From Candidatus Methylomirabilis sp. (lineage in GTDB: Bacteria > DYJV01), in the NCBI GenBank assembly GCA_020722945.1, contig DYJV01000065.1, positions 1-12,342 on the forward strand: a DNA stretch of 12,342 nucleotides, read 5' to 3'. The translations under genes and the position numbers were made by a program. A model generated the notes under the pieces. It did not search any database. It saw only the letters and a list, made by a program, of their open reading frames with translations, and had not been told where the DNA came from. Shown here piece by piece: positions 1 through 6,539 of the stretch; position 1 is the stretch's first letter, and every line of letters starts with the position of its first letter.

Positions 1-55
1 ACAAATTTCTTGCGGCATTTAGTGCCATTAGGTTGTGATTAATTACGAGAGACAT
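1..55 (-). CDS. Flagellin, N-terminal fragment (runs off the left edge)
   Basis: Only the first 18 codons are inside the window, reading MSLVINHNLMALNAARNL on the minus strand. This matches the highly conserved flagellin N-terminus (M-x-L-x-I-N-x-N-x-x-[SA]-L-N-A-x-R-N-L), which forms part of the D0 coiled-coil core of the filament and contributes to export by the flagellar type III system. The start is well fixed: an AAGGAGGT Shine-Dalgarno lies at 61-68, five bases before the ATG. The rest of the gene is outside the window, so length, variable domain and paralogue number cannot be judged. The upstream 180 bases hold no other minus-strand gene, so this is probably the first gene of its transcript. 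Confidence 0.88.
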   Translation of the reverse strand, partial: MSLVINHNLMALNAARNL

Positions 56-106
56 TTTTAACCTCCTTGTTTTTTGTGTGAAAAAAATTCTTTTGAATAT
101 TTTAAA

Positions 107-121
107 TCAAATAGTATGCCA
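107..121 (-). promoter_or_regulatory. Possible sigma-54 (-24/-12) promoter for flagellin
   Basis: Read on the minus strand the sequence is TGGCATACTATTTGA. It resembles the RpoN consensus TGGCAC-N5-TTGCW, with GG in the -24 box and the correct ten-base interval, but GA instead of GC in the -12 box. It would start transcription near position 95, giving a leader of about 40 bases. I saw no sigma-28 site (TAAA-N15-GCCGATAA type) in the same interval. The imperfect -12 element keeps this tentative. Confidence 0.3.
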
Positions 122-241
122 AAATCTATTTTATTCAAATTTTTTCAATTAAAAGGAGTTATTTCTTATTGGGAGTAGTGGAATACAAATGAGGGATAAC
201 TATTATAACATATTGAAATATAATATTTTTTGTAATAAAAC

Positions 242-283
242 AAAAAAGATCAGGAAAGTTGAATATTACTTCTCTGATCTTTT
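242..283 (-). terminator. Rho-independent terminator of the minus-strand lipoprotein gene
   Basis: AAAAGATCAG at 244-253 pairs perfectly with CTGATCTTTT at 274-283. The inner bases (GAAAGT against ACTTCT) extend the stem with one G-U pair and one mismatch, leaving a loop of about eight bases. On the minus strand the stem is followed by a T-rich run (TTTTTTGTTTT), as expected for an intrinsic terminator. It lies 55 bases beyond the stop of the lipoprotein gene and separates it from the flagellin transcript. The A/T flanks are nearly symmetric, but there is no plus-strand gene for it to end. Confidence 0.8.
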
Positions 284-338
284 AATTGAGGGGTAATTAA
301 TTTTTATAAATAAAATAGAGGGGAAAAATTTACTGACT

Positions 339-791
339 TTATTTCACTATCTCCCATGTGCCGTCATAATTTCGACAAGCAGTGGTTTTAACTTGTTTAT
401 ACTCGCCGCCTATTACAGCTTCAACATATGCATCTCTGCAATCCCTATTATTAGAGCCTCTGTATGCTGGTTCAGGTGTAACATTATACCTATTGCCATT
501 ATCAGGATTTACCCATTCAACTCTCTTATGGGAAGGCTGAGTTTCAAAGGTATTAGTAAGTTGCTGCCTATCATTCTTATCCATTTCATTACCTACGATA
601 TAACCAATTACTGTCCCTGCTAATGCTCCTATTGCTGCATTCCTTAATCTATCATGTTTACTTCCTACCTGCCCTCCAATTGCAGCACCACCTAAACCAC
701 CAATTGTGCTTCCGAGCTGACCTTGGGTGCATGAGAAAAGAAATAGGGAAGATAGAGCCATAATAGATAGTAAAAGCAAATATTTTTTCAT
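339..791 (-). CDS. Glycine-zipper outer-membrane lipoprotein, 17-kDa surface antigen-like
   Basis: A 150-residue predicted lipoprotein. Residues 1-20 form a signal peptide (KK followed by a Leu-rich core) ending at Cys21 in LFLFSC, a slightly atypical lipobox. Residues about 26-68 are a glycine-zipper pair (GGLGGAAIGG and GALAGTVIGYIVG), as in the Rickettsia 17-kDa antigen/2TM glycine-zipper family, whose members sit in the outer membrane or periplasm. The C-terminal part (about 93-150) looks like the small beta-rich domain that often follows (NPDNGNRYNV, then two Cys at 118 and 139 that could form a disulfide, ending GTWEIVK). The start is supported by GGAGG at 796-800. It is monocistronic on the minus strand, with its own terminator downstream. 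The family has a structural or envelope-integrity role, and no specific partner is visible here. Confidence 0.82.
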   Translation of the reverse strand: MKKYLLLLSIMALSSLFLFSCTQGQLGSTIGGLGGAAIGGQVGSKHDRLRNAAIGALAGTVIGYIVGNEMDKNDRQQLTNTFETQPSHKRVEWVNPDNGNRYNVTPEPAYRGSNNRDCRDAYVEAVIGGEYKQVKTTACRNYDGTWEIVK

Positions 792-1296
792 GTTTCCTCC
801 ATAATTTTATAATGGAACAATAATTAATCCAATATAATTATTACTTCAAGTTAAAAAATTTTAAGTATCAGAAAGGGTTGTGCTTTTACCAAAATCTAAA
901 AGATATCTTTAATTCTATCTATCTTTATAATTCCTATTATATGATTTTAAATTCTAAATATTCCAGATTTAAACTCATTATATATTTACAATCTTGAAAG
1001 TTAAATTGGCATAGAACTACTTTTTCTGACTTGACTTTCCAGGGTAACAAAAATGAAGTTTCTTCCCTTTTTTCTCTCTTTCTCTTTACTACATCCTTCA
1101 CTCTTAAAGTCTTAAATCTTTCTTTCTTTCTTTTTTATCCTCATTATCCTTATCGAAATTCAAAAAGTATAAAATCTGAAGATTAAAATTGTATTAACTA
1201 TATCCATCACTTATACCTAATCTATATAGCAATCGAAATAGTTGATTAAATCTTCACTTTCTTAACAGATATTTTTCTACACCACTAAATAATTTC
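792..1296. other. Intergenic region between divergent genes, no gene seen
   Basis: About 500 very AT-rich bases lie between the minus-strand lipoprotein gene and the promoter of the SRP RNA. Frames on both strands are broken by frequent stops, and I see no tRNA-like fold. The part next to the lipoprotein should hold its promoter. A TTGAAG box followed 17 bases later by TAATTA on the minus strand (about 830-860) is possible but weak. The only clear structure is the pyrimidine tract annotated separately. Confidence 0.6.
1058..1140 (+). repeat. Polypyrimidine tract with a (CTTT)4 microsatellite
   Basis: For about 80 bases the plus strand is almost entirely C and T, with short interruptions. It includes four consecutive CTTT units at 1118-1133 running into a T tract. 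This strand asymmetry is much stronger than in the surrounding AT-rich spacer, where A and T alternate freely. Such tracts can form unusual DNA structures or be slippage-prone, but no gene start lies close enough to suggest phase variation. Confidence 0.55.
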
Positions 1297-1325
1297 TTGA
1301 CAATAGTAGATTAAAATTTTATATT
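1297..1325 (+). promoter_or_regulatory. Near-consensus sigma-70 promoter of the SRP RNA gene
   Basis: TTGACA at 1297-1302 (perfect -35) is followed after exactly 17 bases by TATATT at 1320-1325 (one change from TATAAT). The predicted start, seven or eight bases downstream at about 1332-1333, coincides with the first base of the SRP RNA closing stem. The two predictions support each other. It could also supply read-through into dnaX. Confidence 0.82.
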
Positions 1326-1332
1326 TATTTTC

Positions 1333-1430
1333 AAGTCAGGTCCTGCGCAACATACAAACTATCAACCCCGTCAGGTCTGGAAGGAAGCAGCGGCAGTAGT
1401 CTTGAATGTGTGCCGCAGGGAACCTGACCT
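1333..1430 (+). ncRNA. ffs: Signal recognition particle RNA, small bacterial (4.5S) type
   Basis: This is the RNA scaffold of the SRP, which binds the Ffh protein and helps target nascent membrane proteins. The diagnostic domain IV is present: GTCAGGTCTGGAAGGAAGCA begins at 1370, with the GGAA tetraloop at 1379-1382 and the asymmetric AGCAGC internal loop on its 3' side. The ends pair as a long rod: GTCAGGT at 1335-1341 with ACCTGAC at 1422-1428, then CCTGCG at 1342-1347 with CGCAGG at 1414-1419. The length of about 98 bases fits the short form without an Alu domain. The terminal stem is followed by a short T run (1430-1433), which may serve as the terminator. The exact 3' end is uncertain by a few bases. 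Confidence 0.95.
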
Positions 1431-1457
1431 TTTAATTTTGTAATTCTCAAAATATCT

Positions 1458-1463
1458 TATAAT
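1458..1463 (+). promoter_or_regulatory. Possible -10 element of a dnaX promoter
   Basis: A perfect TATAAT lies 28 bases before the dnaX ATG, with no convincing -35 hexamer at 16-18 bases upstream. The nearest TTG (TTGTAA at 1438) is only 14 bases away. If used, it would start near 1470 and give a leader of about 20 bases. AT-rich genomes produce such hexamers often, so dnaX may instead depend on read-through from ffs. Confidence 0.3.
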
Positions 1464-1491
1464 AAAATAAAATATTCATCGAAACCTTTAA

Positions 1492-3042
1492 ATGACCCAC
1501 AAAGTATTAGCATTAAAATTCAGACCTCAAGTATTCCTTGACCTATTAGGGCAGGAGCATATTGTCCTTGCTTTATCAAATGCACTCAACAATAATCGTT
1601 TTGGTCACGCTTACCTCTTTTCAGGTCCAAGGGGAGTCGGGAAGACTACTACTGCAAGGATACTTGCAAAAGCTCTCAATTGTGAAAATGGTGTATCAGG
1701 TAACCCTTGCAATGTATGTAAAAGCTGTATTGATATCACAAATTCAGCATCTATAGATGTTGAAGAGATTGATGGAGCATCCAACCGTGGTATAGACGAA
1801 ATCAGGGAGTTAAAAGAGAAAACTCGTTACTACCCACTTAATTCAAGGTATAAGATATTTATTATTGATGAAGTGCATATGCTTACCGATCAAGCTTTTA
1901 ATGCCCTTCTCAAAATATTGGAAGAGCCTCCCGATTATGTAATATTTATTTTCGCAACAACAGAGTTAAACAAAATTCCACTTACTATACTTTCACGGTG
2001 TCAGAGGTTTGACTTTAAAAGGATATCTATTTCCAAGACAGTCGAGAACTTTAAGTCAATCTTAAAGCAAGAGGGCATAGATGTTCCTGAAAATATTTTA
2101 TACAAAGTAGCCAAAAAGAGTGAAGGTTCAATGAGGGATGGACTAAGTATACTTGAACAAGTTACTAATCTACTCGCAGATAAAGAATCCCTCAAATATT
2201 TAGATGAATTACTCGGTTTTACTGACGTAACCTTTTTTAACACTCTCCTTAATGAAATTACCAATAAAAATTTCAAAACTATTACTCTTATGCTCAATAA
2301 GCTCTTCTATGATGGAATTGATTTTAAAGATTTTACCAGAGACCTTATAGAGTATCTACAGAAGCTGCTTATGTTGTTATATATCCCTGACAATCTTGAG
2401 ATAATAGATGAAACAGAGGAAAATATTTCTGATATGTTAATGACTGCCCAAAAAGCAGGAAAATTTTTCATACAAACTTTTCTTGATCTCTCAATAAAAA
2501 ATTATCCTATGATCAAAACTTCAGAATTCCCAGATATTATCGTCAAAAACCTTATAATGAAAGTTATGGAGCTGACCGAATTAAAGAGTATAGATGAAAT
2601 CGTATCTACCTTAAAAAGTGGAGAGTTATTAAGCACTCCTCCTGACCCACATAGAAATATCACTATACGGAGTGTTTCTTCCCAATACACTCTCCCCGAA
2701 TCTCCATCACCTGAAAAGAGGAGTGACTTTAAATGGGAAGATTTCCTTAAATATATATCTCATGAAAAACCTCTTTTCTACGGATTACTTGCTGATTCTA
2801 CAATCGATAGAAGTGGGAACTCTATCTCAATAAATAATATTAAAAGCAATTTACCTAATCAGGAGAAATTTAAATCTGAAATTTCCAATTATATCGAAAA
2901 TTTTTCAGGTCACAAATTCAATATAGTTTTAAAATCATCACTTTCTGACATGAGTTTTAAACATAAAGTATTGCAAAATGATTCTATTAATGATATCCTA
3001 AAACTTTTTGGTGGTAAAATTCAAGATATAAAAGAGAACTAA
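1492..3042 (+). CDS. dnaX: DNA polymerase III subunit tau/gamma (clamp loader ATPase)
   Basis: This AAA+ ATPase of the replicative clamp loader opens the beta ring and, as tau, bridges polymerase cores to the helicase. In this 516-residue product: the N-terminal K-F-R-P-Q-x-F...G-Q-E-H motif (9-23), Walker A GPRGVGKTT (45-53), a zinc-binding set Cys64, Cys73, Cys76, Cys79, Walker B with D126-E127 (FIIDEVHML), sensor 1 and the SRC arginine-finger motif (168-170), and sensor 2 in GSMRDGLSILEQ. The C-terminal third is divergent, as usual. It is shorter than E. coli tau (about 640) but normal for many bacteria. The ATG is preceded directly by an in-frame TAA, so no longer start exists; no Shine-Dalgarno is visible. 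It follows ffs and precedes ybaB, a common bacterial arrangement. Confidence 0.96.
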   Translation: MTHKVLALKFRPQVFLDLLGQEHIVLALSNALNNNRFGHAYLFSGPRGVGKTTTARILAKALNCENGVSGNPCNVCKSCIDITNSASIDVEEIDGASNRGIDEIRELKEKTRYYPLNSRYKIFIIDEVHMLTDQAFNALLKILEEPPDYVIFIFATTELNKIPLTILSRCQRFDFKRISISKTVENFKSILKQEGIDVPENILYKVAKKSEGSMRDGLSILEQVTNLLADKESLKYLDELLGFTDVTFFNTLLNEITNKNFKTITLMLNKLFYDGIDFKDFTRDLIEYLQKLLMLLYIPDNLEIIDETEENISDMLMTAQKAGKFFIQTFLDLSIKNYPMIKTSEFPDIIVKNLIMKVMELTELKSIDEIVSTLKSGELLSTPPDPHRNITIRSVSSQYTLPESPSPEKRSDFKWEDFLKYISHEKPLFYGLLADSTIDRSGNSISINNIKSNLPNQEKFKSEISNYIENFSGHKFNIVLKSSLSDMSFKHKVLQNDSINDILKLFGGKIQDIKEN

Positions 3043-3062
3043 AACAAATCTTAGGAGGATAT

Positions 3063-3380
3063 ATGAAAGGTTTTGGCAATATGATGAAGCAGTTCAAGAA
3101 AGCTCAGGAGAAGATAAATCAGGTTCAGGAAGAGCTTGGCAAAAGGACAGTTGAAGCGAGTGCCGGAGGCTCTATGGTGACTGCTATCGTAAATGGGAAA
3201 CAGGAGTTACTCTCTTTAACCATAGATAAAGAGGTTGTTAATCCAGAAGAGGTAGAGATGCTTCAAGATCTTGTGGTTGCAGCAGTTAATCAGGCTATTA
3301 AAAAATCTCAAGAGATGGTCAATGAAGAGATGTCAAAACTTACAGGTGGTTTGGGGTTAAATATTCCGGGACTATTTTAG
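3063..3380 (+). CDS. ybaB: YbaB/EbfC family nucleoid-associated protein
   Basis: A 105-residue protein with the typical YbaB layout: an N-terminal helix rich in K, Q and E (MMKQFKKAQEKINQVQEEL), a glycine-rich turn (EASAGGSMVTAIVNGKQEL) leading into the central beta-sheet, and a C-terminal helix (VVAAVNQAIKKSQEMVNEEM) with a GGLGLNIPGLF tail. Family members are dimers that bind DNA as tweezers and are associated with the nucleoid; the cellular role is still poorly defined. A strong AGGAGG lies at 3053-3058, and the gene begins 20 bases after dnaX. In many bacteria recR comes next, but here a membrane protein gene follows. Confidence 0.95.
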   Translation: MKGFGNMMKQFKKAQEKINQVQEELGKRTVEASAGGSMVTAIVNGKQELLSLTIDKEVVNPEEVEMLQDLVVAAVNQAIKKSQEMVNEEMSKLTGGLGLNIPGLF

Positions 3381-3391
3381 AAAAATTCTAA

Positions 3392-3640
3392 ATGTATATA
3401 GCTTTATTTATTTTCCTCCTAAATATCCCTTTCGGTTTTTGGAGAAGTAGAGAGGAGAAATTTTCATTTAGATGGTTCCTTTTTATTCATCTTCCTGTCC
3501 CTATTATATTGGCAGTAAGGAGTATTTTGGGAGTTAAGCTTATTTTCCCCTTATTTGTTCTATTTATTTTTTCATATTTTTTAGGGCAATATGTTGGAGC
3601 AGTAATAAACAGAAAATTTATTGAGAAGGGTAAAAAGTAA
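3392..3640 (+). CDS. Small integral membrane protein, function unknown
   Basis: An 82-residue, very hydrophobic protein. Three membrane segments can be read: residues about 2-14, 28-46 and 49-71. A charged loop (RSREEKFSFR, 18-27) lies between the first two, and a basic C-terminus (NRKFIEKGKK) would be expected on the cytoplasmic side. I do not recognise a family. It starts 11 bases after ybaB, and its stop codon lies one base before the yicC start, so it is almost certainly co-transcribed and possibly translationally coupled to yicC. There is no clear Shine-Dalgarno before the ATG, so the start is less certain, although the frame has no other good candidate. Position alone does not tell its role. 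Confidence 0.7.
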   Translation: MYIALFIFLLNIPFGFWRSREEKFSFRWFLFIHLPVPIILAVRSILGVKLIFPLFVLFIFSYFLGQYVGAVINRKFIEKGKK

Positions 3641-3641
3641 A

Positions 3642-4523
3642 ATGGTAAGAAGTATGACAGGAGCGAGTTTTGTTACTGCCTCCTACAATGAAGCTACTTT
3701 GTCGGTTGATATTAGGAGTGTAAATAGCCGATATCTCGATATTAATGTTAGATATCCCCGATTTTTATCTATATGGGATAACGATTTTAAAGATATTATA
3801 AGAAAAAATCTTTCAAGGGGGAAGGTGGATCTCTCCCTTAATTTTGACAATAGTAGTAAAATTATATCAAGCATAGATGTAGATGTAGATTTAGCCAAAA
3901 TATATTACAATGCAATAAAAAATTTAAGTAGTGAATTAAATCTATCATTTGATATATCTGTAAGAGATATTTACAAAATGAGGGGGGTTCTTGATCTAAA
4001 AGAGAGGGAGCCTGACGAGAATCTCAAATCTTTCATCCTCTCTACCATAAATACCGCAGTCGTAAAACTAATAGATATGCGAGAAGATGAGGGTCTACAT
4101 CTTCACGATGATATGCTCAATAGACTTTCAATACTAAAGAGTAATCTTGACAAAATTGAGAGCTTCAAATATGAAGGTCTTTCAAAATATAGAGAAAATC
4201 TTGAAAAAAATATAAAGAGAATTTTCGGAGAGAGTAAAGAGTTACTTGATCAGAAAAGAGTTGAATTTGAGATAGTTACACTTGCTGATAAAGTTGATAT
4301 TACTGAAGAGTTAGTCAGATTCCGAAGCCACATTGACAAATTTAGTAACACTCTCAAAGACTCTTCACCTATTGGGAAAAAGCTTGATTTTATACTTCAA
4401 GAGATGAATAGAGAGATAAATACTATAGGTTCCAAAAACAATGTATTGTCTATATCAGACATTGTGATTGATTCAAAAACTCAAATTGAGAAGATACGGG
4501 AGCAGATACAAAATATTGAGTAA
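3642..4523 (+). CDS. yicC: YicC/YloC family endoribonuclease
   Basis: A 293-residue protein of the YicC family, shown in other bacteria to include endoribonucleases that act on RNA such as small regulatory RNAs. The N-terminus MVRSMTGASF matches the family opening M-x-R-S-M-T-G-[FY], followed by the SVNSRYLDINVRYPR motif. The C-terminus carries the family signature (SPIGKKLDFILQEMNREIN, about 245-263, and the final EKIREQIQNIE). A TTG 21 bases upstream would also keep the frame open, but the ATG at 3642 is chosen because it aligns with the family start and has AGAAGGG at 3624-3630. yicC followed by gmk and rpoZ is a widespread gene order. Confidence 0.93.
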   Translation: MVRSMTGASFVTASYNEATLSVDIRSVNSRYLDINVRYPRFLSIWDNDFKDIIRKNLSRGKVDLSLNFDNSSKIISSIDVDVDLAKIYYNAIKNLSSELNLSFDISVRDIYKMRGVLDLKEREPDENLKSFILSTINTAVVKLIDMREDEGLHLHDDMLNRLSILKSNLDKIESFKYEGLSKYRENLEKNIKRIFGESKELLDQKRVEFEIVTLADKVDITEELVRFRSHIDKFSNTLKDSSPIGKKLDFILQEMNREINTIGSKNNVLSISDIVIDSKTQIEKIREQIQNIE

Positions 4524-4535
4524 GGTTTGCAAAGG

Positions 4536-5195
4536 ATGAAAGGGACACTATTTATTGTATCAGGTCCTTCAGGGGCAGGTAAATCGACTTTTATTAACAA
4601 AATTTTATCAGAAAAAAGCAACTATCTATTTTCTATTTCCCATACTACAAGAGCTCCACGTGGAAATGAAAGAGATGGCGTTGAATATTTTTTTGTTAAT
4701 AAAGAGACTTTTCTATCAATGGTTGATAAAAACCAATTTCTCGAATATGCAAATGTTCACGATTGTTATTATGGGACAAGTAGTAAATTTATCATCCAAA
4801 ATCTTGAAAAAGGGTGTAATGTTATTATTGATATAGATTTTCAGGGTGCAAAAATTATTAAAGATAAATTGAAAGATTCAGATTACAAAATTATATCTAT
4901 CTTTGTTATGCCTTCAGATTACTCATCTTTGAAGAGTAGATTAATAAATAGAGATACTGACTCATATGATGTAATTAAAAAAAGATTGAATAATGCAATT
5001 ATTGAGATTGAAAATTTTACATTTTACGATTATACTATTATTAATAAAGATATAACCACTGCTTACTCAGATTTTGAATCAATTTTCAGAGCAAATCAGC
5101 TTACTACACCAAATATGGAGCAGCAAGCTCTCAACATAATAAAAAACTATAAAGATAAATTAGAAGGAGAGAAAAATGGCAAGAGTCACAATTGA
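4536..5195 (+). CDS. gmk: Guanylate kinase
   Basis: This enzyme phosphorylates GMP to GDP with ATP in the cytoplasm, an essential purine salvage and GTP-supply step. The P-loop SGPSGAGKST is at residues 9-18. The GMP-binding elements follow in order: ISHTTRAPR (34-42), DGVEYFFV, FLEYANVHDCYYGT (68-81), and DIDFQGA (99-105) of the core. The length, 219 residues, is slightly above the usual 205 or so. The ATG at 4536 is preferred to an in-frame TTG at 4527 because it places MKGTLFIVSGPSG at the normal distance; the ribosome site is modest (TAAGG at 4521-4525). The last 20 bases overlap rpoZ in another frame, giving an unusual GEKNGKSHN tail. Confidence 0.95.
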   Translation: MKGTLFIVSGPSGAGKSTFINKILSEKSNYLFSISHTTRAPRGNERDGVEYFFVNKETFLSMVDKNQFLEYANVHDCYYGTSSKFIIQNLEKGCNVIIDIDFQGAKIIKDKLKDSDYKIISIFVMPSDYSSLKSRLINRDTDSYDVIKKRLNNAIIEIENFTFYDYTIINKDITTAYSDFESIFRANQLTTPNMEQQALNIIKNYKDKLEGEKNGKSHN

Positions 5196-5385
5196 AGATT
5201 GTCTAAAAGTAATTCCAAACAGATACAAGTTAAATATTGTTGCGTTTAAAAGAGTTAAGCAGCTTTTTAAAGGAGCAAAACCCCTTGTTGATGAGGAGGA
5301 TAGCAAGATTACTGTTACCGCACTTCGTGAAATTGCTGCCAACAAAATAAAATATAAAGAAACAGATAGCGAAGAGTATTATTAA
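5176..5385 (+). CDS. rpoZ: RNA polymerase omega subunit
   Basis: A 69-residue omega subunit, which helps assemble and stabilise the beta' subunit of RNA polymerase. It shows the family N-terminus MARVTIEDCLK, the conserved N-R-Y/F-x-L and A-x-x-R-x-x-Q/K core (NRYKLNIVAFKRVKQLFKGA), and the TVTALREIAANKI helix. It is followed by a short acidic tail. AGGAGAG lies at 5163-5169 inside the gmk coding region. The start lies within gmk, so translation of the two is likely coupled. gmk-rpoZ adjacency is common and strengthens the call. Confidence 0.94.
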   Translation: MARVTIEDCLKVIPNRYKLNIVAFKRVKQLFKGAKPLVDEEDSKITVTALREIAANKIKYKETDSEEYY

Positions 5386-5402
5386 AATATCAGAGGTGTA
5401 AA

Positions 5403-6521
5403 ATGAGAAAGATACTATATTCCTCAATAATCATTATATTTTTTTTAGCTTGTAATTTATTATATGCTGAGATCATTATTCCAGTGGTTTCCCCTTTTAC
5501 AGGTCAACTTGCAACTTTTGGTGAAGGTGTAAAAAATGGTGCTATATTGGCTGAGGAAGATATAAATAAAAGTATTGGAGCAAATGGAGAGAAGGTTAAA
5601 ATTATCCTTGAAGATGATATGTGTGAACCTAAAGAAGCTGCTAATGTTGCAACCAAGATAGTCAATATGAAAGATATCCAAATAGTAGTTGGACATCTCT
5701 GCTCCTCTGCAACACTTGCTGCTCTCCCTATCTACAAAAATGTAAAGTTGCCAGCAATATCACCTGCATCCACAAATATCAATATTGGTAAATTAAGTGA
5801 ATACTACTTTAGAAATGTTTATAAAGATGATTTTCAAGGTAGTTTTCTTGCAAGATATATTGATGAAGCATTGAAAATGAAAAATATACTTATCTTTTAT
5901 GAAAATAACGATTATTCAATAGGATTAAAAAATGCTTTCGAGAGTGAAGCTAAAAATAGGGGATTAAAAATAATTGGCAAAGAATCTTATACAACTGATG
6001 ACCAAGATTTCAAACCACTACTTTCCAAATATAGAGCAAAAAAACCGGAGGTTATATTTATACCAGCCTATGCACCTCATGCTTCATTGATAATTTCACA
6101 GTCAAAAGAGCTTGGTATTAAAGCAGTTTTTCTCGGTGCAGATGGCCTTGATGACAAGATACTCCTTCAAAACCCTGATGCAGATGGTTTGATGATAACT
6201 ACCCCATTTATCCCTGACAAAGCGGGTGAATTAGCTTCAAAATTCATATCTGATTATAGAGCAAAATTTAAAATTGAACCAAACTGGTTTGCTGCAAATA
6301 CTTACGATGCAGTTATGATAGCTTTTCAAGCAATCAAAACAGTAGGTAAAGATAGAGAGAAGATAAGGGCTTACCTTGCAGGGATAGATTCTCCAGAGAA
6401 AGCGTTCAAAGGTGTTACAGGCATTACATATTTTGATAAAAATGGGGATTGCCTCAAATCTGCTTTCATCAAAAAAATAAAATCTGGGAAATGGGTAGGT
6501 GCTGATATACAGTTAAAGTAA
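5403..6521 (+). CDS. livK: Branched-chain amino acid ABC transporter, periplasmic binding protein
   Basis: A 372-residue, LivJ/LivK-type (type I periplasmic binding fold) receptor. The signal peptide spans about residues 1-22 with a likely signal peptidase I site after LYA22. A Cys17 in FLAC could alternatively be a poor lipobox, leaving the mature protein lipid-anchored. The fold is recognisable from PVVSPFTGQLATFGEGVKNG (27-46), VVGHLCSSATLA, PAISPASTN and the C-terminal NTYDAVMIAFQAI. The SSATLA and SPAST segments normally contact the ligand carboxyl and amino groups. The ligand is inferred from family only; many such receptors bind other amino acids or aromatic acids. AGAGGTG at 5392-5398 precedes the ATG, 17 bases after rpoZ. 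Confidence 0.9.
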   Translation: MRKILYSSIIIIFFLACNLLYAEIIIPVVSPFTGQLATFGEGVKNGAILAEEDINKSIGANGEKVKIILEDDMCEPKEAANVATKIVNMKDIQIVVGHLCSSATLAALPIYKNVKLPAISPASTNINIGKLSEYYFRNVYKDDFQGSFLARYIDEALKMKNILIFYENNDYSIGLKNAFESEAKNRGLKIIGKESYTTDDQDFKPLLSKYRAKKPEVIFIPAYAPHASLIISQSKELGIKAVFLGADGLDDKILLQNPDADGLMITTPFIPDKAGELASKFISDYRAKFKIEPNWFAANTYDAVMIAFQAIKTVGKDREKIRAYLAGIDSPEKAFKGVTGITYFDKNGDCLKSAFIKKIKSGKWVGADIQLK

Positions 6522-6539
6522 TTTATTGCAAAGGTTAAA

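Noticed and set aside
189-296. A 35-codon open frame on the plus strand opening at ATG 189
   Set aside because: It runs straight through the terminator hairpin, has no ribosome-binding site at proper distance and shows low-complexity AT-driven composition.
393-623. 76-codon plus-strand frame opposite the lipoprotein gene
   Set aside because: It is antisense to a well-supported lipoprotein, has no start signal and gives no recognisable protein.
2101-2130. Possible frameshift (gamma/tau) slippery site in dnaX at CCAAAAAGAG
   Set aside because: It lies within the conserved ATPase core, where a shortened product would not be functional, and it is not in the proper phase with a downstream stem. 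I saw no A-AAA-AAG type site near the expected region.
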